64,000 nt of DNA from Thermodesulfovibrio sp. (lineage in GTDB: Bacteria; Nitrospirota; Thermodesulfovibrionia; Thermodesulfovibrionales; Thermodesulfovibrionaceae): NCBI GenBank assembly GCA_020725335.1, contig DYFF01000018.1, positions 124,001 to 188,000 of the forward strand. The letters run 5' to 3'. This document shows, piece after piece, positions 9,102 through 16,883 of this stretch. The position numbers and the translations under genes are program-made. Under the pieces are notes generated by a model, which was given only the letters and a program-made list of their open reading frames with translations, ran no database searches and was not told where the DNA came from. How positions within the stretch are numbered: position 1 is the stretch's first letter; each line of letters begins with the position of its first letter.

Positions 9102-9305
9102 TTATTCAGTATTTTTTATTTCATCAATAACAAAAATTCTCACTCCCTCTGTGAGCCCACCATCTAAACCTATCTCATTTCCCCACTCATCGCAAACCTT
9201 TTTACCCTTTTCAATCTCTCCAAACATATTAGCCTTGATAAGTGCATGCTTTACTGTCATCCCTGGTAAAAGTTCAACAGGCATATCATTTACATAAACT
9301 CTCAT
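9102..9305 (-). CDS. Small beta-grasp (ThiS/MoaD-like) protein
   Basis: 67 residues in the pattern of ubiquitin-like beta-grasp proteins: an MRVYVNDMPVEL beta hairpin, a PGMTVKHAL helix start, GGLTEGVRIFVI as last strand. It lacks the terminal Gly-Gly needed for thiocarboxylation (ends KNTE), so it is probably not a sulfur carrier. Its start overlaps the 5'-nucleotidase stop by 4 bp, so the two are co-translated. Function unknown. Confidence 0.65.
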   Translation of the reverse strand: MRVYVNDMPVELLPGMTVKHALIKANMFGEIEKGKKVCDEWGNEIGLDGGLTEGVRIFVIDEIKNTE

Positions 9306-10843
9306 TTTACTGAAACTTCCCTTATTCTTTCTTCAGTTTTTGGCTCAACTACTCCCTTCTTTTTTATATAATCGACAACAATATCCCTTAAATACCTACT
9401 CGCATCAGAATATACAAGCCTTTCAGCTTTTATCACTCCGCCTATGATTTCATAGTCCTTTGATGATTTTATGGTCTCACCAAATGCAGTGTATCCATCT
9501 CCGCCAGCAACTAAAAAATCATTTGTTGCAACCATGTATTCTCTATTTAGTTCAATTGGCTGCCCTCTTATAAAAATCTCTCTTATCCTATTTCCTCTTT
9601 CTGCTTTTGGTTCATAAGAAAAAGTAATTCCTGACACTTGAGGGAATCTACCTGCTGATTCCTCAATAGCTGATACACCGTGTTCAAGGGCTTCTTTGAT
9701 TTTAGCCCCTGACATTTTGATTGCAACAATATAGTTATTAAAAGGCAAAACTGAATAAACATCCTTCACCCTAATTTCTCCCTTTTTAATGCCTGTTCTT
9801 ATTCCTCCACCATTGATTATTGCAGCATCTGAAGCTGCTGTTTCTCTAATTATATCTGCTATTAGATTTCCCAAATTAGTCTCTCTTTTCCTCACATTTT
9901 CTCCATCTAAGTCAATCAGTGCTATACCAATTTTTTGATTTAAAATTTCATTAATCTGTTCACTATATTTTTTAACGAGTCCCTTTACTTCAGTATCTTC
10001 AGTATTTTCAGGAGATATCTCTTCAAGATAACTCCTAAAACTTATAATCCTCCCCTTTTCAAAAGTTATATCCAAAACTCCCAAAGCCTTACCATGTTCC
10101 CAAGCCTGAACTATAATCGTATTTCCAATTAGGACAGGGTTCTCTATTTTTGTGTGAGAGTGTCCGCCAACTATTACATCAATGCCTTTTATTCTCTCTG
10201 CAAGTAATCTGTCTGCATGATGACCTATATGGGATATCACGACTATTATGTCAACTTTGCCCTTCAATTCCTGCAAATATCTTTCAAGAGCACTCTCAAC
10301 AGGTTCAAATCTAAGCCCTTCAACATTTTTTGGATGTGTTACAGTTGGTGTATCCTCAGTTACTACACCAATTACTGCTATTTTCATACCTGATAATTCC
10401 TTTATGATAAATGGCTTCAAGGATTCTAAGCCCTGAACATTTGCGCCTAACACAGGAAAGTTTGCCTCCGAAATCCTTTTCTTTAAAACCTCCTGCCCAA
10501 AATCAAACTCATGATTGCCCACAACCATTGCATCAAAGCCCATAGCGTTCATTAACTCAATAACAGACTTGCCTTCTGTAAGATTTGCCCAATTATCGCC
10601 CTGAATCATATCCCCTGCAGAGAGCAAAAGAGTTGGTTTTTCGCTACGAAGCATTTTTATCGCACTTGTGAGATAGGATGCACCACCCATTAATTTCTCT
10701 GAACCAAAGGGCTTATAGCTTTCTGCGAAACCGTGGAAATCATTGATATGAAGAATTCTTATCTCAGCTGATTCAGCAAAAACTGAGAATACAAGGAGTA
10801 CCAATAAAGTTAAAAAAACCTTAAAATGTTTTAATCTTAGCAT
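9302..10843 (-). CDS. Secreted 5'-nucleotidase / UshA-family metallophosphoesterase
   Basis: A 513-residue periplasmic or exported phosphohydrolase. The signal peptide occupies about residues 1-25. The dimetal site is seen in HINDFHGF (Asp35, His37), SAGDMIQGD, VVGNHEFDFG, VISHIGHHAD and GGHSHTKI. The C-terminal substrate domain has INGGGIRTGI and the NDFLVAGGDGYTAF signature. It probably cleaves nucleotides or cyclic nucleotides for salvage; exact substrate not visible. It is directly followed by the beta-grasp gene. Confidence 0.88.
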   Translation of the reverse strand: MLRLKHFKVFLTLLVLLVFSVFAESAEIRILHINDFHGFAESYKPFGSEKLMGGASYLTSAIKMLRSEKPTLLLSAGDMIQGDNWANLTEGKSVIELMNAMGFDAMVVGNHEFDFGQEVLKKRISEANFPVLGANVQGLESLKPFIIKELSGMKIAVIGVVTEDTPTVTHPKNVEGLRFEPVESALERYLQELKGKVDIIVVISHIGHHADRLLAERIKGIDVIVGGHSHTKIENPVLIGNTIIVQAWEHGKALGVLDITFEKGRIISFRSYLEEISPENTEDTEVKGLVKKYSEQINEILNQKIGIALIDLDGENVRKRETNLGNLIADIIRETAASDAAIINGGGIRTGIKKGEIRVKDVYSVLPFNNYIVAIKMSGAKIKEALEHGVSAIEESAGRFPQVSGITFSYEPKAERGNRIREIFIRGQPIELNREYMVATNDFLVAGGDGYTAFGETIKSSKDYEIIGGVIKAERLVYSDASRYLRDIVVDYIKKKGVVEPKTEERIREVSVK

Positions 10844-11167
10844 TTTTCTTCGTTTTCTTTTAATTAAAAATTAATATCAATTTTTTTCTTTATTATAGCA
10901 TTTGTATCCTTTAGGGATATTTTGGCTATCCAAATTGAATTGATTGTTTCGAACTCTGTTACTGAAACAAGCATCTATAAATTATGAGTGATATTGAGGA
11001 ATCACGAACAACTGCCTTACCTCGTCTTCACTGGAAATATCTCCTTTGGCACAGAGGGATACATCTTGATTAGCTTTTCAGGGAAGGCGAAATCAACTGG
11101 CATCAGAAATAATATAAACAAAAAAGAGAAAAAAGAGTTTTTTGAATTATTTTTATTACCCCTTTAC
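10844..11167. other. Intergenic region with a short coding-like relic
   Basis: 324 bp between leftward genes. On the minus strand, about 11118 down to the stop at 11017-11019, an open frame reads as a hydrophobic segment then MPVDFAFPEKLIKMYPSVPK and ends after KTR. It is richer in G+C than its surroundings and looks like the front of a secreted protein, but it has no good start codon. It may be a gene relic. The opposite-strand frame at 10988-11185 looks spurious. Confidence 0.35.
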
Positions 11168-12160
11168 TCAATCCATCTTCTTTAGTTTATATCCTTCAGG
11201 TACCTGAAAAATTTTAGGCTCAATAATCATCTCTTTGATGTTTTTCACTGCAAAAATGGTATGCGGTTGATCCTGAAAATAATTAATAAATTTGATTGGA
11301 ATGCCGTATTTCTTTGAAATCCAGGCAGTCTGAATGAGTAGATTTCCAAGTCTTATTTCCTTTTTTTCACAAACAAGCCTTTCAATAGGTTCTTCTCCTT
11401 TATCTGTCACTTTATATTCCTTAAACTCACTCATTATGTTAAATGCTTCCACAGGATTATATAAAATTGTATCAGAAATATCTCCTTCAGAATAGATTTT
11501 CTCATCGTGATCAAGTATTAAAGCTTTACCTGTTTCTCTATTTACTATTATTGTTAAATTTCTCTCCTCAAAAGTTATTTGGGTTGTTAAATCTCCAAGA
11601 GGTGTTTTGATTTTGTCTTCAACCGTACGTTTCTTCCTTTGCTCTACAAATACGTCGTATCGATATAGGTGATCTTTAAGATAAATTTTGCCATTTGTTA
11701 GACTCCCTTTTATATTCATAACTGTATCAGCAGAAAATGACCCTTTTGAATGAATTACTCTCTTTGAAGGCTTGTCAGTAAGCACCTCTTTCTTTAGTTT
11801 GTTACCGTGTTTGATTAAAATTGCCCCCTCCTGAAGTTCAATTATGACCTTTTCAGCCATTGCACCATCTCCTATCCCAATCTCCCAGGTTCCAGATTTA
11901 CCTTCTCCAAGATGAAATGGAAGTTCAAAATCAAAACCTTTTGAATAATAAAATATCCGAATCATACCTTTTGAAGCGACTCTATCAGTAGGCTCATCAG
12001 TTATTATGATTTTAAATGGAGATTTAGATTCAACCAAATACGATGCTTTTACATTCTTCCCCGAAAGTTTATCTAAGTCATCCGCATAAGTCGTTAAAGA
12101 TGATAACATTACTAAAAATATGGGAATTAAAATTTGACATAAGATTTTTAGTACAGTCAT
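11168..12160 (-). CDS. Secreted protein with DUF4412-like C-terminal region
   Basis: A 330-residue exported protein with a signal peptide at about residues 1-26. The C-terminal half runs GKALILDHDEKIYSE, an internal region on a membrane-protein-like beta scaffold, and a closing VPEGYKL. This resembles periplasmic DUF4412/LolA-like proteins with a long curved sheet; that is a fold-level impression only. AGGGA precedes the ATG. It lies downstream of a DUF3617-like gene and an OmpA-like gene on the same strand, so an envelope role is likely. Confidence 0.6.
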   Translation of the reverse strand: MTVLKILCQILIPIFLVMLSSLTTYADDLDKLSGKNVKASYLVESKSPFKIIITDEPTDRVASKGMIRIFYYSKGFDFELPFHLGEGKSGTWEIGIGDGAMAEKVIIELQEGAILIKHGNKLKKEVLTDKPSKRVIHSKGSFSADTVMNIKGSLTNGKIYLKDHLYRYDVFVEQRKKRTVEDKIKTPLGDLTTQITFEERNLTIIVNRETGKALILDHDEKIYSEGDISDTILYNPVEAFNIMSEFKEYKVTDKGEEPIERLVCEKKEIRLGNLLIQTAWISKKYGIPIKFINYFQDQPHTIFAVKNIKEMIIEPKIFQVPEGYKLKKMD

Positions 12161-12193
12161 TGTATTCCCTATTTCAAAATTTTACTTAGAGTT

Positions 12194-12559
12194 TTACTTA
12201 CACGGTCCTATCCATTTTCCTGAAATCTTTGCTTTCATTATCAACTCTCCATTTTCCCTGAACTCTTCTACTCCGTCAAAGGTATTCCCTTTATAAGTAA
12301 CTCTACCTATTATGGTTGTTACCCCTTCTTTGTCTCTACATTCTGCCTTCCAGGAGACTGTGTCACCTTTTATCTGCTTTGAGATAAATTTGCAATTTTT
12401 ATCAGCCTCTTCAATCTTAGGTACGGGATCTTCTTTCTTAATACACTGTCTCACTGTTTGCGAAGGCGCTTTCACTGGCATCCCTTCCTCCATCTCCATC
12501 TTTACAGTTATTTCCCAGAGACCTTCCTTTATGTTTTGAGCTATAGTGATATCATTCAA
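12194..12559 (-). CDS. DUF3617-like secreted protein, copy 1, apparent frameshift in signal peptide
   Basis: The 121-residue body is paralogous to the lipoprotein at 15770-16204: both have KEG-WEIT, QCI-KE--VP, KGDTVSW, VTYKG-TFDG and GKWIG-CK. The first usable codon in frame is TTG, with no ribosome site. A proper GGAGG plus ATG lies upstream at 12621, but that frame stops after six codons. One extra A in the run at 12611-12615 would join it to a good signal peptide and this body. So the gene is a recent pseudogene, a sequencing error, or depends on slippage at the A run. Confidence 0.7.
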   Translation of the reverse strand: MNDITIAQNIKEGLWEITVKMEMEEGMPVKAPSQTVRQCIKKEDPVPKIEEADKNCKFISKQIKGDTVSWKAECRDKEGVTTIIGRVTYKGNTFDGVEEFRENGELIMKAKISGKWIGPCK

Positions 12560-12663
12560 AAATAGAATTAATATACTAATAAGTAATACAAAACCAATCT
12601 TTAACCAATCTTTTTAATCATCTCTATCCTCCTTTTTTAATAATTAATAAATCCCTTTAAAAA

Positions 12664-13512
12664 TCACTGTTTCACAAGCTCAACTCTTCTATTTTTTGCC
12701 CTTCCTTCCTCTGTGTCATTAGATGCAACTGGTGCAAGGGAAGCAACTCCAAAGGCTTTAAGTCTGTCAGATGAGATTTTATATTTTGTTGTGAGTTCCT
12801 TTACTACGGCATCTGCCCTGGCTTTTGAAAGTTTCATGTTATAATCCAGATTTCCAACATTATCAGTATGACCAACAACATAGAGTTTCAATCCTTTATT
12901 TTCTTGAAGGAGTTTAGCAATCTCTTTAATTGCTGGTTCGGATTCAGGCTTAATATCTGCTTTGTCAAAATCAAAATATATTCCATATACTGAAGCACTC
13001 CCTTTTGTTTGAATATCGCTCATCAGGCTTTTTGCGTCCGCAACAACCTCTTGAACCATCTCAGCCTTTTCTACAATTGTTATTCTATAATTCTCTCCCT
13101 TAGCACCACTCGCCCATGAATCAACATATACCCAAAAAGTTTTATCAGACTGAGTAAGTTTTAGATATATATGATAATTTCCATCTTGATAGACTTTTTT
13201 ACCTCCTATCTTTCTAATCGCATTTTCAAAGTTTCTAATAACTTCTAATCCACTTGGCGGAGTAAAACCCTTTCTTATTCTATATTCCGCCCAATAGTAT
13301 TTTCCTTCAACTGTTATTTTTTTACCTTTTTCATCTAAAAAATTAAAGGCATCAAATCTTCTTTCTTCACAATTTCCAATATAAAAATTTTCCATCCTCG
13401 TAAAAAGTGGATGGTCTTTACAGCCAGGCTTATCAGTCTGAGCAAAAGCAACACTACTAACTGCAAATACAAAAAAACCAATCAACAACATTATTCTCGC
13501 CATTTTTTTCAT
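12664..13512 (-). CDS. OmpA-family outer membrane protein
   Basis: 282 residues with a signal peptide (about 1-24). A middle domain of about 150 residues carries WAEYRIRKG and TFWVYVDSW. A C-terminal OmpA peptidoglycan-binding domain follows: GIYFDFDKADIKPES, VVGHTDNVGNLDYN, LSKARADAVV, and KNRRVELV at the end. It anchors the outer membrane to peptidoglycan. GGAGG lies before the ATG, and a 13 bp palindrome (13553-13565) is 40 bp upstream. A deleted relic of a close paralogue sits at 14934-15132. Confidence 0.88.
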   Translation of the reverse strand: MKKMARIMLLIGFFVFAVSSVAFAQTDKPGCKDHPLFTRMENFYIGNCEERRFDAFNFLDEKGKKITVEGKYYWAEYRIRKGFTPPSGLEVIRNFENAIRKIGGKKVYQDGNYHIYLKLTQSDKTFWVYVDSWASGAKGENYRITIVEKAEMVQEVVADAKSLMSDIQTKGSASVYGIYFDFDKADIKPESEPAIKEIAKLLQENKGLKLYVVGHTDNVGNLDYNMKLSKARADAVVKELTTKYKISSDRLKAFGVASLAPVASNDTEEGRAKNRRVELVKQ

Positions 13513-13930
13513 GGTAAATACCTCCTTTTTGATTTAATTTGCCTAAATATGTGACCTTATAGGTCTCTTAATCAAATACACATTCTCGATTTCTATCTAA
13601 TACCAAACTCTCATCTCCCACAGAGGCAAACTGAAGATAGAACAATAATGATTAAATTGATTTTAGTTTGATGATCAATAGAGTATGATAAGTCAAGCGG
13701 AAATGTTACAAAGATGAAAAGAATACTAAAACTAATAGATTTAATAAAAGTGTTTTTAAGTCGCATAAAACTACCTCTTAAATCTCTCTTATACCTAATT
13801 CAACTATATAGAAAAATTCTCAGAACATCAAGGGGTTAGTTATTACCATTTAAATTCCATTTAGATTTATTGTTCTCCTAAAATATAGTCATTATCACAT
13901 CTCACTTTCTACCCCTGAATTTATTAAGAA
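13513..13930. other. Intergenic region, mostly empty
   Basis: 418 bp. Near the OmpA gene there is a palindrome GACCT-TAT-AGGTC (13553-13565) that could be an operator. A 41-codon frame at 13714-13839 (plus) would give a basic amphipathic peptide but has no ribosome site, so I do not call it. Nothing else is apparent. Confidence 0.5.
13553..13565. promoter_or_regulatory. Short palindrome upstream of the OmpA-like gene
   Basis: GACCT-TAT-AGGTC, five base pairs each side. On the minus strand it contains TATAAG, a possible -10 for the OmpA-like gene 40 bp away, so a bound protein would block transcription. No second copy was noticed in the window. Confidence 0.3.
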
Positions 13931-14884
13931 TCAATCAAAAATTGGTTCATATTTCAAAATCTTAACTTTTTTTGTTTTTTCATCTATAAAAAGATGGTAA
14001 ACATCACCCTGTTCTGTAACTCTAAATTGATGTTGAATATCAGTAGCTATTACTTTAAATTTTCCAATAACTTGCAAATTAGAATTTATTATTAAAACGT
14101 GGGAATTAGAGCATGCTTTTGCTCCAGTAGTAATGTCAATATAAATTCTCTCTCTGTTATCTGTACCTATGTTGTTTATGAAACATATGTAATCATTCAT
14201 AAAAATATCTATTTCCTCAAACTTTGAAAGTGAACCTCTGTTATAGACATAGAGCATGAAAGTTGCATCACCAATGATTTTCATATCAAAAATTCTCGTT
14301 CCATCATTGTAAAATTTTCCTGGAACAGCTACTCTCATGGTTTCTGTTCCATCAAGATTGGCTAATTTAACAGATGACCCTCCTGCATTAACCCATATTC
14401 CAGCCCATTTGCCAGAGTCAATCACTTTGATGCCAGTAACTTCGGGTGCATAAGATATTAAATCTCCTTCAAGAGGGATTTTGTTGATTACTTTGCCTTG
14501 AGAATCAATGATAAAAATGGATTTTTCGTTTATATTATCAAGCACAATAATTCTACCATCTTGAGTTAAGGAAATGTCCTCAAAATATCCCTCTGAGGGA
14601 AGCGGAATAGTCTTTATTCTCTTTCCATTCTTAAAAATCTGAATTCTTTTGTTTGCGGTATCAAGAATATAAATCTCTCCACTTTTACTTAGGGCAAAAC
14701 TTTCAGGATAAAGTGGACGAGCTTCTGGAGGAAAATAGACTCCTATTTCATCAGCTTTAGAACCAAATTTCGCTTGAAGCACTTCTTTTTTAATTACTTT
14801 GAGACTTTTAATCTTTTCTAAGGAAAAAGCCTCATTGCATAATATACATGATAGAAAAACCATCAATAAAATGAAATTTTTCAT
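13931..14884 (-). CDS. Secreted beta-propeller (NHL-like) protein
   Basis: A 317-residue exported protein with a signal peptide (about 1-21). Repeating blade-like strands follow, for example SGEIYILDTANKRIQIFKNG, DGRIIVLDNIN--SIFIIDSQG and RERIYIDITTG, spaced as in NHL or six-bladed propellers. AAGGAG lies before the ATG. Ligand unknown; such proteins often bind polysaccharide or act as scaffolds in the periplasm. It lies between the intact OmpA-like gene and the OmpA relic. Confidence 0.7.
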   Translation of the reverse strand: MKNFILLMVFLSCILCNEAFSLEKIKSLKVIKKEVLQAKFGSKADEIGVYFPPEARPLYPESFALSKSGEIYILDTANKRIQIFKNGKRIKTIPLPSEGYFEDISLTQDGRIIVLDNINEKSIFIIDSQGKVINKIPLEGDLISYAPEVTGIKVIDSGKWAGIWVNAGGSSVKLANLDGTETMRVAVPGKFYNDGTRIFDMKIIGDATFMLYVYNRGSLSKFEEIDIFMNDYICFINNIGTDNRERIYIDITTGAKACSNSHVLIINSNLQVIGKFKVIATDIQHQFRVTEQGDVYHLFIDEKTKKVKILKYEPIFD

Positions 14885-14933
14885 TTTTATCTCCTTAAGT
14901 TTAATTAGCCAATATAAGATAATTCATAAAAAC

Positions 14934-15132
14934 CTACTGTTCCACAAGTTCACTCCTTATATTTTTTAATGTCTCTCCGTCTTATTTGATGCAATTGTTC
15001 CCAGGTAAGCAAATCCAATGGCTTTCAGTCTGTATGGTCTTTACAACGGGGGTTATCATTTTGAGCAAATAGGGTTAATGAACTGATAATTAACAAGAAC
15101 ATCAAAAACAAGGAGACCATTATCTTTTTCAT
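14934..15132 (-). pseudogene. Relic of a second OmpA-like gene (internal deletion plus frameshift)
   Basis: Starting with ATG at 15132 the frame gives a signal peptide and then AQNDNPRCKDH, matching AQTDKPGCKDH of the intact OmpA-like protein. It then jumps straight to RLKAIGFAYLGTIASNKTE, matching RLKAFGVASLAPVASNDTE near the intact C-terminus. After a frameshift it ends with KNIRSELVEQ (intact: KNRRVELVKQ) and TAG at 14934. About 210 codons between are gone. This is direct sequence evidence for a decayed duplicate. Confidence 0.88.
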
Positions 15133-15161
15133 GATAGCCCCCTTTGTGCCTTAATTTAATA

Positions 15162-15755
15162 TTACATCATTCCTCTAATTGCTGGTGCGCTCACAAATAT
15201 TGCTGAGGTAATAAATCCTATTAGAATATAGACTATTATTGTTAACACAAGAACCACAATAACATAGACCAATGCTTTATCTTTTGGAGTATTCATCAAA
15301 AGGGGAAGTCCTAAATAAAATAGATAAATCCCGTAAATACCTGCCAGAATAACAAGTATTGAAAGAGGTGGGATGATGTAAAGCACTCCTGCTATCCATG
15401 AAGGTGTCATAGAAAAGGTCACTGCTTTAAATGCATTAATTAGATTTTGTTCAGAACCAAATTTTGGAGATAAAGCATTAGCAATTAGGGCAACTATATA
15501 AACTCCCAACAAGGTCATTACATAAGAAATTATAGAATAGGCTAAAGCATTAAATATTCCTAATCTGTAATGCACTCCCATGACTGAATAGCCAACAAAA
15601 GCACTTCCGATAAACTGACAAATAGCAGGAATAGCAGCGAGAATTATAACATAGGAAAGATATAAATCCGATATGCTCAACTGTTCATTTTTAATCTCTT
15701 CCCATGTTTGGGAGGGCTTTAATATGATATTTTTTGCTCTCTCTACGACATTCAT
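15162..15755 (-). CDS. Yip1-domain membrane protein
   Basis: 197 residues with five likely membrane helices. The N-terminus VERAKNIILKPSQTWEEIKNE is the amphipathic lead of bacterial Yip1-domain (DUF1282-like) proteins, and PSWIAGVLYIIPPLS lies in the middle. Role unknown; members are integral inner-membrane proteins of unclear function. It sits 15 bp from the DUF3617-like lipoprotein gene upstream and is probably co-transcribed with it. A ribosome site (GGGAGG) precedes the ATG. Confidence 0.75.
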   Translation of the reverse strand: MNVVERAKNIILKPSQTWEEIKNEQLSISDLYLSYVIILAAIPAICQFIGSAFVGYSVMGVHYRLGIFNALAYSIISYVMTLLGVYIVALIANALSPKFGSEQNLINAFKAVTFSMTPSWIAGVLYIIPPLSILVILAGIYGIYLFYLGLPLLMNTPKDKALVYVIVVLVLTIIVYILIGFITSAIFVSAPAIRGMM

Positions 15756-15769
15756 TCAAATCCTCCCTA

Positions 15770-16204
15770 TTATTTACACTCTCCAATCCATTTGCCGTTC
15801 ATAGTCTGCGTGATCTCCATATCCTTCTGTTTTACTTTTATCATGCCATCAAAGGTGGTACCTTTATAAGTGACTGTTCCATCAGTTATAACAGGACCTT
15901 CTGGAGTTTTACATTCTACTGTCCATGATACAGTATCTCCCTTAACTTCTTGTTTAGTAATCTTACAATCTTGATTTGGCTCAACCTTTTGTGGAACAGC
16001 ATTCTCCTTAGTTATGCATTGAGTAAATGTCTGGGGAGGCATTTGAAAAGGCATTTTACCTGTTGCCTGCATTGTAAATGTTATCTCCCACTTACCTTCT
16101 TTCATATTAAGACCACTTACTTTCTTACTCCCTTCTTCCTTTTTGGAGCATCCCATAAATAAAAAAGACAAACACATCAGAGTTACTAAAAAAAGTCTAA
16201 CCAT
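15770..16204 (-). CDS. DUF3617-like lipoprotein, copy 2
   Basis: I place the start at ATG 16204 (MVRLFLVTLMC) because GGAGG lies just before it; an ATG further upstream at 16246 has no such support. The 144-residue protein has a lipoprotein signal ending LFMGC, so Cys19 would be lipidated. A short charged linker and the DUF3617-like domain follow (QCITKENAVP, KGDTVSW, VTYKGTTFDG, GKWIGECK). It is the intact paralogue of the frameshifted gene at 12194. Function unknown. Confidence 0.78.
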   Translation of the reverse strand: MVRLFLVTLMCLSFLFMGCSKKEEGSKKVSGLNMKEGKWEITFTMQATGKMPFQMPPQTFTQCITKENAVPQKVEPNQDCKITKQEVKGDTVSWTVECKTPEGPVITDGTVTYKGTTFDGMIKVKQKDMEITQTMNGKWIGECK

Positions 16205-16652
16205 TTTAATATCCTCCTTCTTTTTCGGAAATTGGCAATAAACCAATTTTCCTTTTTGATAGGATTGTATCAGTTAATATAGAGTTTGTCAAGACTCGAA
16301 TTATCTATTCAAAGATCTCAATGCAAAGAAATCTTCGCCTCATGTAAGAGAGAGTTTATATTAGAAAGAATTAATATAAGAGTAAGCCTCAATATGAAAA
16401 CAAAAAGAAATCATTAATAATAAATATCCTAATGAGATTCAAAGAATATAATAAACCTTCAGGAAAAAATGTTAGTAAAGTGTTTAATAAAAGACAAAGT
16501 GAGAAAATCTGTGGTAATAATTATAAAAGTCAACATAAATTTCGTTATGTTATCTTTAGAATTTAAAATGACGCAACACCTACCTGTTTTGTTGCAAGAG
16601 CTTATAAAAATGGTTTATTATTAACAATAGTTTTCTTAATTTGAGGTAAAAA
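16205..16652. other. Divergent intergenic region upstream of feoAB
   Basis: 448 bp holding the control region of feoAB and of the leftward lipoprotein gene. Seen here: a 20 bp palindrome at 16532-16551, a small stem at 16573-16595 (GCAACA/TGTTGC), and a candidate promoter TTGCAA (16592-16597), 17 nt, TTATTA (16615-16620). The part 16260-16500 shows nothing I can name. Confidence 0.5.
16532..16551. promoter_or_regulatory. Palindrome upstream of feoAB, possible operator
   Basis: AACATAA-N6-TTATGTT, seven perfect pairs, about 100 bp before feoA. It resembles neither the classical Fur box nor an FNR site. It is a reasonable candidate for an iron- or redox-responsive regulator because feoAB is the only rightward gene pair it could serve. 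Confidence 0.4.
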
Positions 16653-16883
16653 ATGAAAACACTAATTAATATAGATAATGGCAAAAAGGTAAAAATTCTC
16701 AAAATTTCAGGTGGTAAAAACATTAGACAACATCTTCAATGTTTAGGCATTCATATTGGTGATGTTGTAACTTTGAAAAAAAGATCTTTCTTAGGAGGGC
16801 CTGTTCTTTTAGAGATAAACGGGTATGATGTTGCATTAGGTAAAGGCGTTGCCTCAAAGATAGAAGTTGAGGAGGTCGAATGA
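16653..16883 (+). CDS. feoA: Ferrous iron transport protein A
   Basis: A 76-residue SH3-like protein that assists FeoB. It shows the FeoA pattern: GGKNIRQHLQCLGIHIGD, a central GGPVLLEINGYDVALGKG and a C-terminal acidic tail. GAGG precedes the ATG. Its stop overlaps the feoB start (ATGA), giving a standard feoAB operon. Confidence 0.9.
   Translation: MKTLINIDNGKKVKILKISGGKNIRQHLQCLGIHIGDVVTLKKRSFLGGPVLLEINGYDVALGKGVASKIEVEEVE

Noticed and set aside
10988-11185. 65-codon frame on the plus strand
   Set aside because: It runs antisense to a more gene-like frame and across the end of the 11168-12160 gene, has no ribosome site, and resembles no family.
13714-13839. 41-codon frame for a basic amphipathic peptide
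   Set aside because: No ribosome site or promoter; AT-rich sequence easily yields such leucine/isoleucine/lysine frames.
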